Assembly: GCA_041397825.1 (NCBI GenBank)
Contig: JAWKVX010000007.1
Location: forward strand, 248,001 to 312,000
Source of the DNA: JANNSX01 sp041397825
GTDB lineage: Bacteria > Pseudomonadota > Alphaproteobacteria > Rhizobiales > Hyphomicrobiaceae
Direction of reading: 5' to 3'
Length of the DNA stretch: 64,000 nucleotides
A program made the translations under genes and the position numbers. Positions within the stretch are counted from its first letter, which is position 1. Each line of letters begins with the position of its first letter. Below, piece after piece: positions 9,053-16,441 of this stretch. The notes under the pieces are model-generated. The model was not told the origin of the DNA and did not search any database. It worked only from the letters and a program-made list of their open reading frames with translations.

Positions 9053-10339
9053 ATGCTGAAAGACCAGGATCGCATTTTCACCAATCTCTACGGCCGCCAT
9101 GATTGGGGGCTGGAGGGTGCCCTCAAGCGTGGCTGCTGGGACGGCGCGAAGACGTTCATCGACAAGGGCCACGACTGGATCATCGACGAGATCAAGGCCT
9201 CTGGCCTCAGGGGGCGCGGCGGCGCCGGCTTTCCGACCGGCCTCAAATGGTCGTTCATGCCGAAAAACGATCCGCGGCCGAGCTATCTCGTCGTCAATGC
9301 GGACGAGTCCGAGCCCGGCACCTGCAAGGATCGCGAGATCCTCCGCCATGATCCGCATCTCCTGATCGAAGGGTGTCTCCTCGCCTCCTTCGCGATGCGC
9401 GCCCATGCCTGCTACGTTTATGTCCGCGGTGAGTTCATCCGCGAGCGCGAGCGGCTGGAAGCGGCCGTGCGCCAGGCCTACGACGCACGCCTCATCGGCA
9501 AGAACAACGTCCACGGCTGGGACTTCGATCTCATCGTCCATCATGGCGCCGGCGCTTACATCTGCGGGGAGGAGACGGCGCTCTTGGAAAGCCTGGAGGG
9601 CAAGAAGGGTCAGCCGCGGATGAAGCCGCCCTTCCCGGCCAATGTCGGACTCTACGGCGCGCCGACCACGGTCAACAATGTCGAGAGCATCGCCGTTGCC
9701 GGCACGATCCTTCGCCGGGGCGCTGGGTGGTTCGCCGGTCTCGGCAAGCCCAACAACACCGGCACAAAGCTCTTTTGCATCTCCGGCCATGTCAACAAGC
9801 CCTGCACGGTCGAAGAGGAGATGGGCATTCCCTTCCGCGAGTTGATCGACAAGCATGCGGGAGGTGTCAGGGGCGGTTGGGACAATTTCCTGGCGGTGAT
9901 CCCGGGCGGCTCGTCCGTCCGTTGTCTCCCGGCCTCGGTCTGCACCGAAGAGCTGACGATGGATTTCGACAGCCTGATGAAGCTGAAATCCGGCCTCGGC
10001 ACGGCGGCGGTCATCGTCATGGACAAGTCCACCGACATCATCGCCGCGATCGCGCGCCTCTCCTATTTCTACAAGCATGAGAGCTGCGGCCAGTGCACGC
10101 CCTGCCGCGAAGGTTGCGGATGGATGTGGCGGGTGATGGAGCGGCTCGTCAGAGGTGAGGCCGAGAGCCGCGAGATCGACCTTCTGTTCAACGTCACAAA
10201 GCAGATCGAAGGACACACGATCTGCGCGCTGGGCGATGCGGCGGCCTGGCCGATCCAGGGCCTCATCACCCACTTCCGCCCCGTCATCGAGGAGCGGATC
10301 GCCGCGCGCAAGACTCGGCAGCGGCAGGCGGCGGAGTAG
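9053..10339 (+). CDS. nuoF: NADH-quinone oxidoreductase subunit F (NADH/FMN site)
   Basis: NuoF is the 51 kDa subunit that binds NADH and FMN and holds 4Fe-4S cluster N3. The FMN-site glycine loop GRGGAGFPTG is at 54-63, followed by the NADH-site region YLVVNADESEPGTCKDR. The N3 ligands are Cys345, Cys348 and Cys351 (SCGQCTPCREG) plus the Cys in TICALGD about 40 residues later. I chose the ATG at 9053, eleven bases after nuoE, because the upstream part of the frame overlaps nuoE. The product is 428 residues, as expected. Confidence 0.97.
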   Translation: MLKDQDRIFTNLYGRHDWGLEGALKRGCWDGAKTFIDKGHDWIIDEIKASGLRGRGGAGFPTGLKWSFMPKNDPRPSYLVVNADESEPGTCKDREILRHDPHLLIEGCLLASFAMRAHACYVYVRGEFIRERERLEAAVRQAYDARLIGKNNVHGWDFDLIVHHGAGAYICGEETALLESLEGKKGQPRMKPPFPANVGLYGAPTTVNNVESIAVAGTILRRGAGWFAGLGKPNNTGTKLFCISGHVNKPCTVEEEMGIPFRELIDKHAGGVRGGWDNFLAVIPGGSSVRCLPASVCTEELTMDFDSLMKLKSGLGTAAVIVMDKSTDIIAAIARLSYFYKHESCGQCTPCREGCGWMWRVMERLVRGEAESREIDLLFNVTKQIEGHTICALGDAAAWPIQGLITHFRPVIEERIAARKTRQRQAAE

Positions 10340-10343
10340 GGGG

Positions 10344-10799
10344 ATGCACCTCGCCCAGCTCAACATCGGCCGCTTCCGGTATCCGACGGATGATCCTCGG
10401 ATGGCGGAATTCATGACGAATCTTGATCTCGTGAACGGCTTGGCGGAGCGGGCGCCCGGCTTCCTCTGGCGCCTCAAGGGCGACAACAACAACGCGACCG
10501 AGTTCCGCCTGGGCGACGGCTACGCGGTGAACCTCTCGGTTTGGCAGGATGTGAAGTCCCTCGAATCCTTTGTCTTCAAGACCGTGCACGTCCGCTTCTA
10601 CAAGAAGCGAGAGGCCTGGTTCGACCTGATGGAGAAGCCGCACTTCGTCATGTGGTGGATACCGGAAGGCCATCTCCCGACGCTGGACGAAGCCGCCGCC
10701 CGCTTGGCCGACTACGAGACGAACGGGGCGAGCGACCGAGCCTTCGGCTGGGCCGAGGTGATGGACGACAACCGCATGCGCGAGGTGCGCTGCGCATGA
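10344..10799 (+). CDS. DUF3291 domain protein between nuoF and nuoG
   Basis: The 151-residue protein begins MHLAQLNIGRFRYPTDDPRM and contains the features of the DUF3291 family: an N-terminal beta strand, the N..NGLAE.APGFLWRL segment, VNLSVW, and a region rich in Phe/Tyr/Trp (HVRFYKKREAWF, HFVMWWIPEGH). The family has a ferredoxin-like dimeric alpha/beta-barrel fold related to antibiotic biosynthesis monooxygenases, but its substrates are unknown. Its ATG lies two bases after the nuoF stop, so it is almost certainly co-transcribed with nuoF. It is not a known subunit or assembly factor of complex I. A role in redox or haem-like chemistry would be speculation. Confidence 0.8.
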   Translation: MHLAQLNIGRFRYPTDDPRMAEFMTNLDLVNGLAERAPGFLWRLKGDNNNATEFRLGDGYAVNLSVWQDVKSLESFVFKTVHVRFYKKREAWFDLMEKPHFVMWWIPEGHLPTLDEAAARLADYETNGASDRAFGWAEVMDDNRMREVRCA

Positions 10800-10879
10800 A
10801 ACAGCTCCTTGCTGAGAAAGCGGACTGGTCTCTCCTTCCCCCCGTCGCGCCGGGCGCGCGCCTCCGGCACGACAGGGGG

Positions 10880-11012
10880 CAAGCCAAGCGCCTTGGGCTT
10901 AGACGCGCAGCGACTAGGTCCTCGGGCGCTTGGGATGACGGGTGCGCGGCGACCACAGGGTCCGTTGTTTTCGCCCCCCCACCCCAGCCCTCCCCCTCAA
11001 GGGGGGAGGTGG
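10880..11012 (+). repeat. Intergenic composite repeat, copy A (nuoF/nuoG side)
   Basis: This repeat has two modules. Module 1 is at 10883-10902 (gccaagcgccttgggcttag). Module 2 is a CCTCCCC/GGGGAGG hairpin at 10989-11009. The same two modules occur about 5 kb away at 16224-16348 in opposite orientation with a similar spacer. Module 2 resembles a C-run/G-run palindrome seen widely in alphaproteobacterial intergenic DNA. In-frame readings of it give low-complexity peptides that should not be annotated as genes. Confidence 0.75.
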
Positions 11013-11055
11013 AATTCCGCGCGACCGCAGCCGCGCCAGCCAATCGAGTTCCCTG

Positions 11056-13150
11056 ATGCCCAAGCTCAACATCGACGGCACCGAGTACGAGTTCGAAAAC
11101 GGCACCACGCTGATCCAGGCGTGTGAGCAGGTCGGCATCGAGATCCCGCGCTTCTGCTACCACGAGCGCCTGTCGATCGCCGGCAACTGCCGCATGTGCC
11201 TCGTCGAGGTCGTCGGCGGGCCGCCGAAACCGCAAGCCTCCTGTGCCATGACGGTCAATGATCTCCGTCCCGGCAAGAACGGCGAGGCACCGATGATCCT
11301 GACTAAGTCGGAGATGGTGCTCAAAGCTCGCCATGGCGTCATGGAGTTCCTGCTCATCAATCATCCGCTCGACTGCCCAATCTGCGATCAGGGCGGGGAA
11401 TGCGACCTGCAGGACCAGTCGATGGCCTTTGGCATCGACTCCTCGCGTTACGTCGAGAACAAGCGGGCGGTCGAGGACAAGTATCTGGGCCCCCTCGTCA
11501 AGACGGCGATGACGCGCTGCATCCAGTGCACGCGCTGCGTTCGCTTCATGACGGAGGTCGCGGGAGTCGAGGAGCTCGGAGCCACCGGGCGCGGCGAGGA
11601 CATGGAGATCACGAGCTATCTCGAGAAAGGTCTCGCCTCCGAGATGTCGGCCAATATCATCGACCTCTGCCCCGTCGGCGCGCTGACCTCGCGGCCGAAC
11701 GCCTTCCAGGCGCGGCCCTGGGAATACCGCAAGACCGAGACGATCGACGTCATGGACGCGTTGGGCTCGGCGATCCGGGTCGATGCGCGTGGCCGGGAGG
11801 TGGTGCGCATCCTGCCGAGGGTCAACGATGCCATCAATGAAGAGTGGATCTCCGACAAGACCCGCTACGTCGCCGACGGACTCCGGATTCAGAGGCTCGA
11901 CAAGCCGTTCATCCGCGAAGCTGGACGATTGAAGGCGGCGAGCTGGGATGCGGCCCTGCAATTGGTCGCAAGCAAACTCTCGAGCACACCCGCCGCCCGC
12001 ATCGGCGCCATTGCCGGCGATCTCGCGGCGGCCGAGGACATGTTCGCACTGAAGGCGCTGCTCGGCGGCCTCGGTGTCGCAAATCTCGATTGCCGCCAGG
12101 ACGGCGCCCGGCTCGATCCGTCGCTCGGCCGCGCCAGCTATCTCTTCAATGCCACCATTGAGGGTATCGAAACCGCCGACGCGATCCTCATGGTCGGCTC
12201 CAATCCGCGCCTCGAGGCGCCGGTGCTCAACGCCCGCATCCGCAAACGCTGGCGGCAGAGCGGCTTGCCTGTCGCCGTCATCGGCGAGCCCGTCGATCTG
12301 ACCTATGCCTACCAGCATCTGGGGCCCGGCCCCGAGTCTCTGATCGGCCTCCTCGAGCAGGCTGATGGCTTTGCGAGCGTCTTGAAAGGTGCCAAGCAGC
12401 CCCTGGTCATTGTTGGACAGGCAGCGCTGACGCGCCCTGATGGGCGGGCGGTGCTGACGGCGGCGGCGCGGCTCGCAACGAGCTTGGTGCCGGCCGAGGG
12501 CTGGAATCCGTTCTCCCGTGCTCCATACGGCTGCCGGACGCGTAGCCGGCCTCGACCTCGGTTTCGTTCCCGGGGGCGGCGGCCATGATGTCGCGGGCAT
12601 GGTCAGCGCCGCCGGGGCCGGTGACCTCGACGTTCTCTACCTGCTCGGAGCGGACGAGATCGACACGGGCGGTTTGGGCTCCGCTTTCGTCATCTACCAG
12701 GGCAGTCACGGCGACCGTGGCGCGCACCGGGCCGATGTCATACTGCCGGCGGCGGCCTATACGGAGAAGTCGGCAACCTACGTCAATACCGAGGGCCGGG
12801 CCCAGATGACGGCGCGCGCCGTCTTCCCGCCGGGCGAGGCCAAGGAGGACTGGGCGATCTCCCGGGCGCTCTCCGGTGTCATGGGCAAGCCGCTGCCGTT
12901 CGATTCCCTCGATCAGCTCCGCAAGCTCATGTATGGCGATGTCCCGGCCCTGATGCGGATCGGTGCCTTGCCAGGCGAGGGCAATGGCGCGATCAAGACC
13001 CTGGCCGCCGGCGCTGCCAGTCTCGATCGCGCGCCCTTTTCGAACATCGTCGCCGATTTCTACATGACCAACCCGATCGCCAGAGCCTCGAAAGTCATGG
13101 GCGAGATGAGCCGCTTTCGGCAGGGCCGGCTCGCCGAGGCAGCGGAGTAG
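11056..13150 (+). CDS. nuoG: NADH-quinone oxidoreductase subunit G, frameshifted near 12516
   Basis: NuoG is the large iron-sulfur subunit that carries electrons from NuoF to NuoI. The N-terminus has the 2Fe-2S ligands (Cys34, Cys45, Cys48 in NCRMC, and a fourth near 64). It is followed by the HHPLDCPICDQGGECDLQD-type binding segment and CIQCTRCVRF. The molybdopterin-like domain follows. Reading frame 1 runs from 11056 but leaves NuoG homology after GWNPF near 12514 and stops at 12588. The rest (VLHTAAGRVAGLDLGF onward) continues in another frame from about 12519 to 13150. Removing one C from the CCC at 12515-12517 restores a product of about 697 residues, the usual size. A sequencing or assembly error is more likely than true inactivation, since all other nuo genes are intact. 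Confidence 0.93.
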
Positions 13151-13188
13151 GGCGATGCGACGTAAGACGAACAGGGACGTGGCCGTAG

Positions 13189-13216
13189 GTTGGGTCGAGC
13201 ACCGCGAAGACCCAAC
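13189..13216 (+). repeat. Palindrome in the nuoG-nuoH gap
   Basis: Perfect 8-bp arms GTTGGGTC (13189-13196) and GACCCAAC (13209-13216) flank a 12-base loop in a 182-base non-coding gap. It looks like a short dispersed intergenic palindrome; an overlapping 61-codon frame has no protein-like features. Confidence 0.5.
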
Positions 13217-13332
13217 GCCGGTGTGCGCGGTTCCACAGGGGGGCGTGACGGGAGCGCATTCTCGTTGCTATGACACGGCCGCGCCGAGGGAATTTGGCGA
13301 CAAACGCAGACTGACGGGAGCGACCGGCACCC

Positions 13333-14397
13333 ATGGGTGATTTCTGGGACAACACGGTCTGGCCGATCCTGACCCACGATGTAACGCTCCGGACGATCCA
13401 GAGCGTCGTGCTGATCGTCGGTCTGCTGCTGGTTATCGCCTACCTCCTGCTGATGGACCGGAAGGTCTGGGCCGCTGTACAGATGCGGCGCGGCCCGAAC
13501 GTGGTGGGGGCCTTCGGTCTCCTGCAGTCATTTGCCGATCTCCTGAAGTTCGCCTTCAAGGAGCCGCTGATACCAGCTTCCGCCGACAAGGTGATCTTCC
13601 TGCTGGCGCCCGTCGTCACGACGACAACGGCGCTCGCCGCCTGGGCCGTGGTGCCGGTGGCCGACGGCTGGGCCGTCGCCGATCTCAATGTCGGCATTCT
13701 CTATATCTTCGCCATCTCGTCGCTCGGCGTCTACGGCGTCATCATGGGCGGTTGGGCGTCGAACTCGAAATACCCGTTCCTGGGCGCGCTCCGCTCGGCC
13801 GCGCAGATGGTTTCCTACGAGGTCTCGATCGGTTTCGTCATCATTACCGTGCTGCTCTGCGTCGGCTCGCTCAATCTCTCGGCCATCGTCTCGGCGCAGA
13901 CGAGTGGGCTTGCGAGCTGGGTCGGACTGCCATGGCTTTCGGTACTGAACTGGTACTGGCTGCCGCTCTTCCCGATGTTCATCATTTTCTTCATCTCGGC
14001 GCTTGCTGAGACGAACCGACCGCCCTTTGATCTGCCGGAGGCGGAGTCCGAGCTCGTCGCGGGCTTCATGGTCGAATACTCGTCGACGCCCTATCTCCTG
14101 TTCATGCTCGGCGAGTATGTGGCCATCACGACGATGTGCGCGCTGACGACCGTGCTGTTCCTGGGTGGTTGGCTGCCGCCGCTCGACATCGCACCCTTCA
14201 ACTGGATCCCTGGCATTTTCTGGTTCGTCGCCAAGGTCGTCTTCGTCTTCTTCATGTTCGCTATGGTGAAGGCGATGGTGCCGCGCTACCGTTACGATCA
14301 GCTGATGCGGCTCGGCTGGAAGGTATTCCTGCCTTTGTCACTCGGCATGGTCGCGATCGTCGCCGCCGTCCTCCACTATGGAGGGCTGGCGCCATGA
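13333..14397 (+). CDS. nuoH: NADH-quinone oxidoreductase subunit H
   Basis: NuoH is the membrane subunit that forms part of the quinone chamber and its link to the proton channels. Eight or nine hydrophobic helices are evident. Diagnostic motifs are the RKVWAAVQMRRGPNVVG loop after helix 1, QSFADLLKFAFKEPLIP, YPFLGALRSAAQMVSYE, and ALAETNRPPFDLPEAESELV. The 354-residue length is typical. Its stop overlaps the start of the next small membrane gene (ATGA). Confidence 0.98.
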   Translation: MGDFWDNTVWPILTHDVTLRTIQSVVLIVGLLLVIAYLLLMDRKVWAAVQMRRGPNVVGAFGLLQSFADLLKFAFKEPLIPASADKVIFLLAPVVTTTTALAAWAVVPVADGWAVADLNVGILYIFAISSLGVYGVIMGGWASNSKYPFLGALRSAAQMVSYEVSIGFVIITVLLCVGSLNLSAIVSAQTSGLASWVGLPWLSVLNWYWLPLFPMFIIFFISALAETNRPPFDLPEAESELVAGFMVEYSSTPYLLFMLGEYVAITTMCALTTVLFLGGWLPPLDIAPFNWIPGIFWFVAKVVFVFFMFAMVKAMVPRYRYDQLMRLGWKVFLPLSLGMVAIVAAVLHYGGLAP

Positions 14398-14600
14398 CGC
14401 CGCACCTCTGGGGCGTTTTCATCGGGTTCCTCGTCGGTTTCGTCATGATGCGGGTTCATCGCGCACAGGCGGCCCGGGCCCGGGACCGAGGCGACGGCTC
14501 ACGTGTCGCGCTGCTCAACGCGGTAGCGGCGCTCTCGACGCTCATCTGGGCCTGCATCGGCTGGCTCGCGGTGCCGTATCTCATTCCGGACGCGCCTTGA
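14394..14600 (+). CDS. Two-helix small membrane protein embedded between nuoH and nuoI
   Basis: A 68-residue protein, MTPHLWGVFIGFLVGFVMMR then a basic stretch (RAQAARARDRGDGSR) and a second hydrophobic segment ending VPYLIPDAP. Two membrane helices with a positive connecting loop are predicted. The start overlaps the nuoH stop by four bases (ATGA), and nuoI begins 14 bases downstream, so it is translationally integrated in the operon. I do not recognise a family. Its tight coupling suggests a real gene, perhaps a small accessory or assembly protein of complex I. Confidence 0.7.
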   Translation: MTPHLWGVFIGFLVGFVMMRVHRAQAARARDRGDGSRVALLNAVAALSTLIWACIGWLAVPYLIPDAP

Positions 14601-14614
14601 GGAGGGATTGAACG

Positions 14615-15103
14615 ATGTCAGTCGCAACCGGCGTTCGCTCGCTCTTCCTCGGTGAGTTCGTCTCCGCCTTTTTCCTCACCATGCGGTATTTCTTCTCGAG
14701 AAAGGCGACGCTCGACTATCCCTTCGAGAAAGGTCCGCTCTCGCCGCGGTTCCGTGGCGAGCATGCCTTGAGGCGCTATCCGAATGGCGAGGAGCGCTGC
14801 ATCGCTTGCAAGCTCTGCGAGGCGATTTGCCCGGCGCAGGCGATCACCATCGAGGCGGGCCCGCGCCGCAATGACGGCACCAGGCGGACGACGCGCTACG
14901 ACATCGACATGGTGAAGTGCATCTATTGCGGGCTTTGTCAGGAAGCGTGCCCGGTCGACGCCATCGTCGAGGGGCCGAACTTCGAGTTCGCGACCGAGAC
15001 GCGCGAGGAGCTCTACTACAACAAGGAGCGGCTGCTTGCGAATGGCGATCGTTGGGAGTCGCAGATCGCCCAGAACATCGCGCTCGACGCACCGTATCGG
15101 TGA
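14615..15103 (+). CDS. nuoI: NADH-quinone oxidoreductase subunit I (clusters N6a/N6b)
   Basis: NuoI is the ferredoxin-like subunit that passes electrons from NuoG to cluster N2 in NuoB. Two 4Fe-4S motifs are intact: Cys62, 65, 68, 72 (CIACKLCEAICP) and Cys102, 105, 108, 112 (CIYCGLCQEACP). Start at ATG 14615 after GGAGGGATTG; 162 residues, as in other alphaproteobacteria. The N-terminus has the amphipathic segment that contacts the membrane arm. Confidence 0.98.
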   Translation: MSVATGVRSLFLGEFVSAFFLTMRYFFSRKATLDYPFEKGPLSPRFRGEHALRRYPNGEERCIACKLCEAICPAQAITIEAGPRRNDGTRRTTRYDIDMVKCIYCGLCQEACPVDAIVEGPNFEFATETREELYYNKERLLANGDRWESQIAQNIALDAPYR

Positions 15104-15119
15104 GGGGGAACATGGTCGG

Positions 15120-15194
15120 CAATCGGCAGTCGGCATTAGGCAATCGTGATCGAGCGACGCTGCGGGTCGGCGCCCGACTGCCGTCTGCCGATTG
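15120..15194 (+). repeat. Imperfect inverted repeat in the nuoI-nuoJ gap
   Basis: Arms 15120-15135 (caatcggcagtcggca) and 15179-15194 (its reverse complement with one mismatch) enclose 43 bases. The left arm is itself followed by a partial direct repeat (ggcattaggcaatcg). It lies just upstream of the nuoJ ribosome-binding site and could fold in the mRNA. Confidence 0.6.
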
Positions 15195-15218
15195 GCGAAT
15201 GCCATCTGGGGGCAAAAG

Positions 15219-15857
15219 ATGATGCTGCCCGCCATCTTCTTCTATCTGTTCTCGTTCACGCTCGTCCTCTCGGCGCTGATGGTGATTTGGGCCAAGAATC
15301 CCGTGCACTCGGTGCTGTTCCTGATCCTCGCCTTCTTCAACGCGGCCGGGCTCTTCGTGCTGATGGGCGCCGAGTTCCTGGCGATGATCCTCGTCGTCGT
15401 CTATGTCGGCGCGGTGCTCGTGCTCTTCCTGTTTGTCGTCATGATGCTCGACGTCGATTTCGCGGAGCTGCGCGCGGGTTGGATCAAGAACTGGCCGCTC
15501 GGCGCCTTGATCGGGCTCGTGCTCGCCGTCGAGCTGATCTCCTTCGTCGCCTACTGGGTGATCGGATCGGGCGTGAGGGTCGCTTCCCCCGCGCCCGATT
15601 TGGCTACGACCGGAATCTCGAACACAGAGGCGCTCGGACGGATCCTCTACACCGACTATCTCTTCTACTTCGAGGTGGCGGGGCTCATTCTGCTCATCGC
15701 CATGATCGGCGCCATCGTGCTGACATTGCGTCACAAGGAAGGCGTCAAGCGCCAGTCGATCGCCCGCCAGGTCAACCGCCGTCCGGCGATGGCCGTAGAA
15801 ATGGTGAAGCTGAAGTCCGGCGAGTCGCGCGTGCCGAAGGAGGGGGTGCGGAGATGA
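15219..15857 (+). CDS. nuoJ: NADH-quinone oxidoreductase subunit J
   Basis: NuoJ is a membrane-arm subunit with the pi-bulge helix involved in coupling. Five helices are visible; characteristic segments are NPVHSVLFLILAFFNAAGLF and the GAEFLAMILVVVYVGAVLVLFLFV block. I chose the ATG at 15219 (MMLPAIFFY), preceded by GGGGGCAAAAG; the frame extends upstream into repeat DNA. At 212 residues it is normal. The stop overlaps nuoK (ATGA). Confidence 0.96.
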   Translation: MMLPAIFFYLFSFTLVLSALMVIWAKNPVHSVLFLILAFFNAAGLFVLMGAEFLAMILVVVYVGAVLVLFLFVVMMLDVDFAELRAGWIKNWPLGALIGLVLAVELISFVAYWVIGSGVRVASPAPDLATTGISNTEALGRILYTDYLFYFEVAGLILLIAMIGAIVLTLRHKEGVKRQSIARQVNRRPAMAVEMVKLKSGESRVPKEGVRR

Positions 15858-16165
15858 TGACCATTGGCCTCCATTCCTATCTCACCGTTGCCGCGATCCT
15901 CTTCACGATCGGCATATTCGGCATCTTCCTGAACCGCAAGAATGTCATCGTCATCCTGATGTCGATCGAGCTGATGCTACTCGCGGTCAATATCAATTTG
16001 GTGGCGTTCTCGGCCTACATGGGCGATCTCGTCGGGCAGGTGTTCGCGCTGTTCGTACTGACGGTCGCAGCGGCGGAAGCCGCCATCGGCCTTGCCATCG
16101 TCGTCGTCTACTTCCGCAATCGCGGGTCGATCGCGGTGGAAGATATCAATCTCATGAAAGGCTAG
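15854..16165 (+). CDS. nuoK: NADH-quinone oxidoreductase subunit K
   Basis: NuoK is a three-helix subunit homologous to MrpC and part of the E-channel. The two conserved membrane glutamates are in MSIELMLLAVN and AAAEAAIGLA. The start at 15854 overlaps the nuoJ stop; a second ATG follows immediately. The product is 103 residues. nuoK is followed by 276 bases containing an intergenic repeat before nuoL. Confidence 0.97.
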   Translation: MMTIGLHSYLTVAAILFTIGIFGIFLNRKNVIVILMSIELMLLAVNINLVAFSAYMGDLVGQVFALFVLTVAAAEAAIGLAIVVVYFRNRGSIAVEDINLMKG

Positions 16166-16217
16166 GCGAGGCACAATCTTGCAGACGGGGCAACGAGCAC
16201 CAAAGCTGGCGAACTCG

Positions 16218-16372
16218 CGCTCGCCCTCCCCTCTTGAGGGGGAGGGTCGGGGTAGGGAGCATGCTGTCGGTAGCGTGCACGCGATTGCTCCCCCATCCCG
16301 ATTGCCTAAGGGCTTATCCGTTTCGCGGCTAAACCCAAGGCGCTTGGCCTTACCCCTCGTAGGGGGCAAGGG
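16218..16372 (-). repeat. Intergenic composite repeat, copy B (nuoK/nuoL gap)
   Basis: This is the second copy of the composite element at 10880-11012, in opposite orientation. Its module 1 at 16329-16348 matches copy A at 19 of 20 positions on the minus strand. Module 2 is the CCCTCCCCTC/GAGGGGGAGGG hairpin at 16224-16246. A further imperfect palindrome (CCCCT/AGGGG) is at 16354-16371. The 276-base gap contains no supported gene. Confidence 0.75.
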
Positions 16373-16441
16373 GAATGCGGTGCGGCTAATCACTTCAATG
16401 ACGCCGATCGGATGCCAGCCTGAGACGATGGAACGCAAATC

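Noticed and set aside
10809..11126. 105-codon frame over the nuoF-nuoG gap
   Set aside because: It is read through the intergenic repeat; the peptide is the low-complexity translation of C/G runs.
12518..13150. Separate 210-codon gene after nuoG
   Set aside because: Its product is the C-terminal part of NuoG in another frame, so it belongs with the frameshifted nuoG.
13155..13340. 61-codon frame before nuoH
   Set aside because: Overlaps a palindrome, has no hydrophobic or domain-like pattern, and overlaps the nuoH start.
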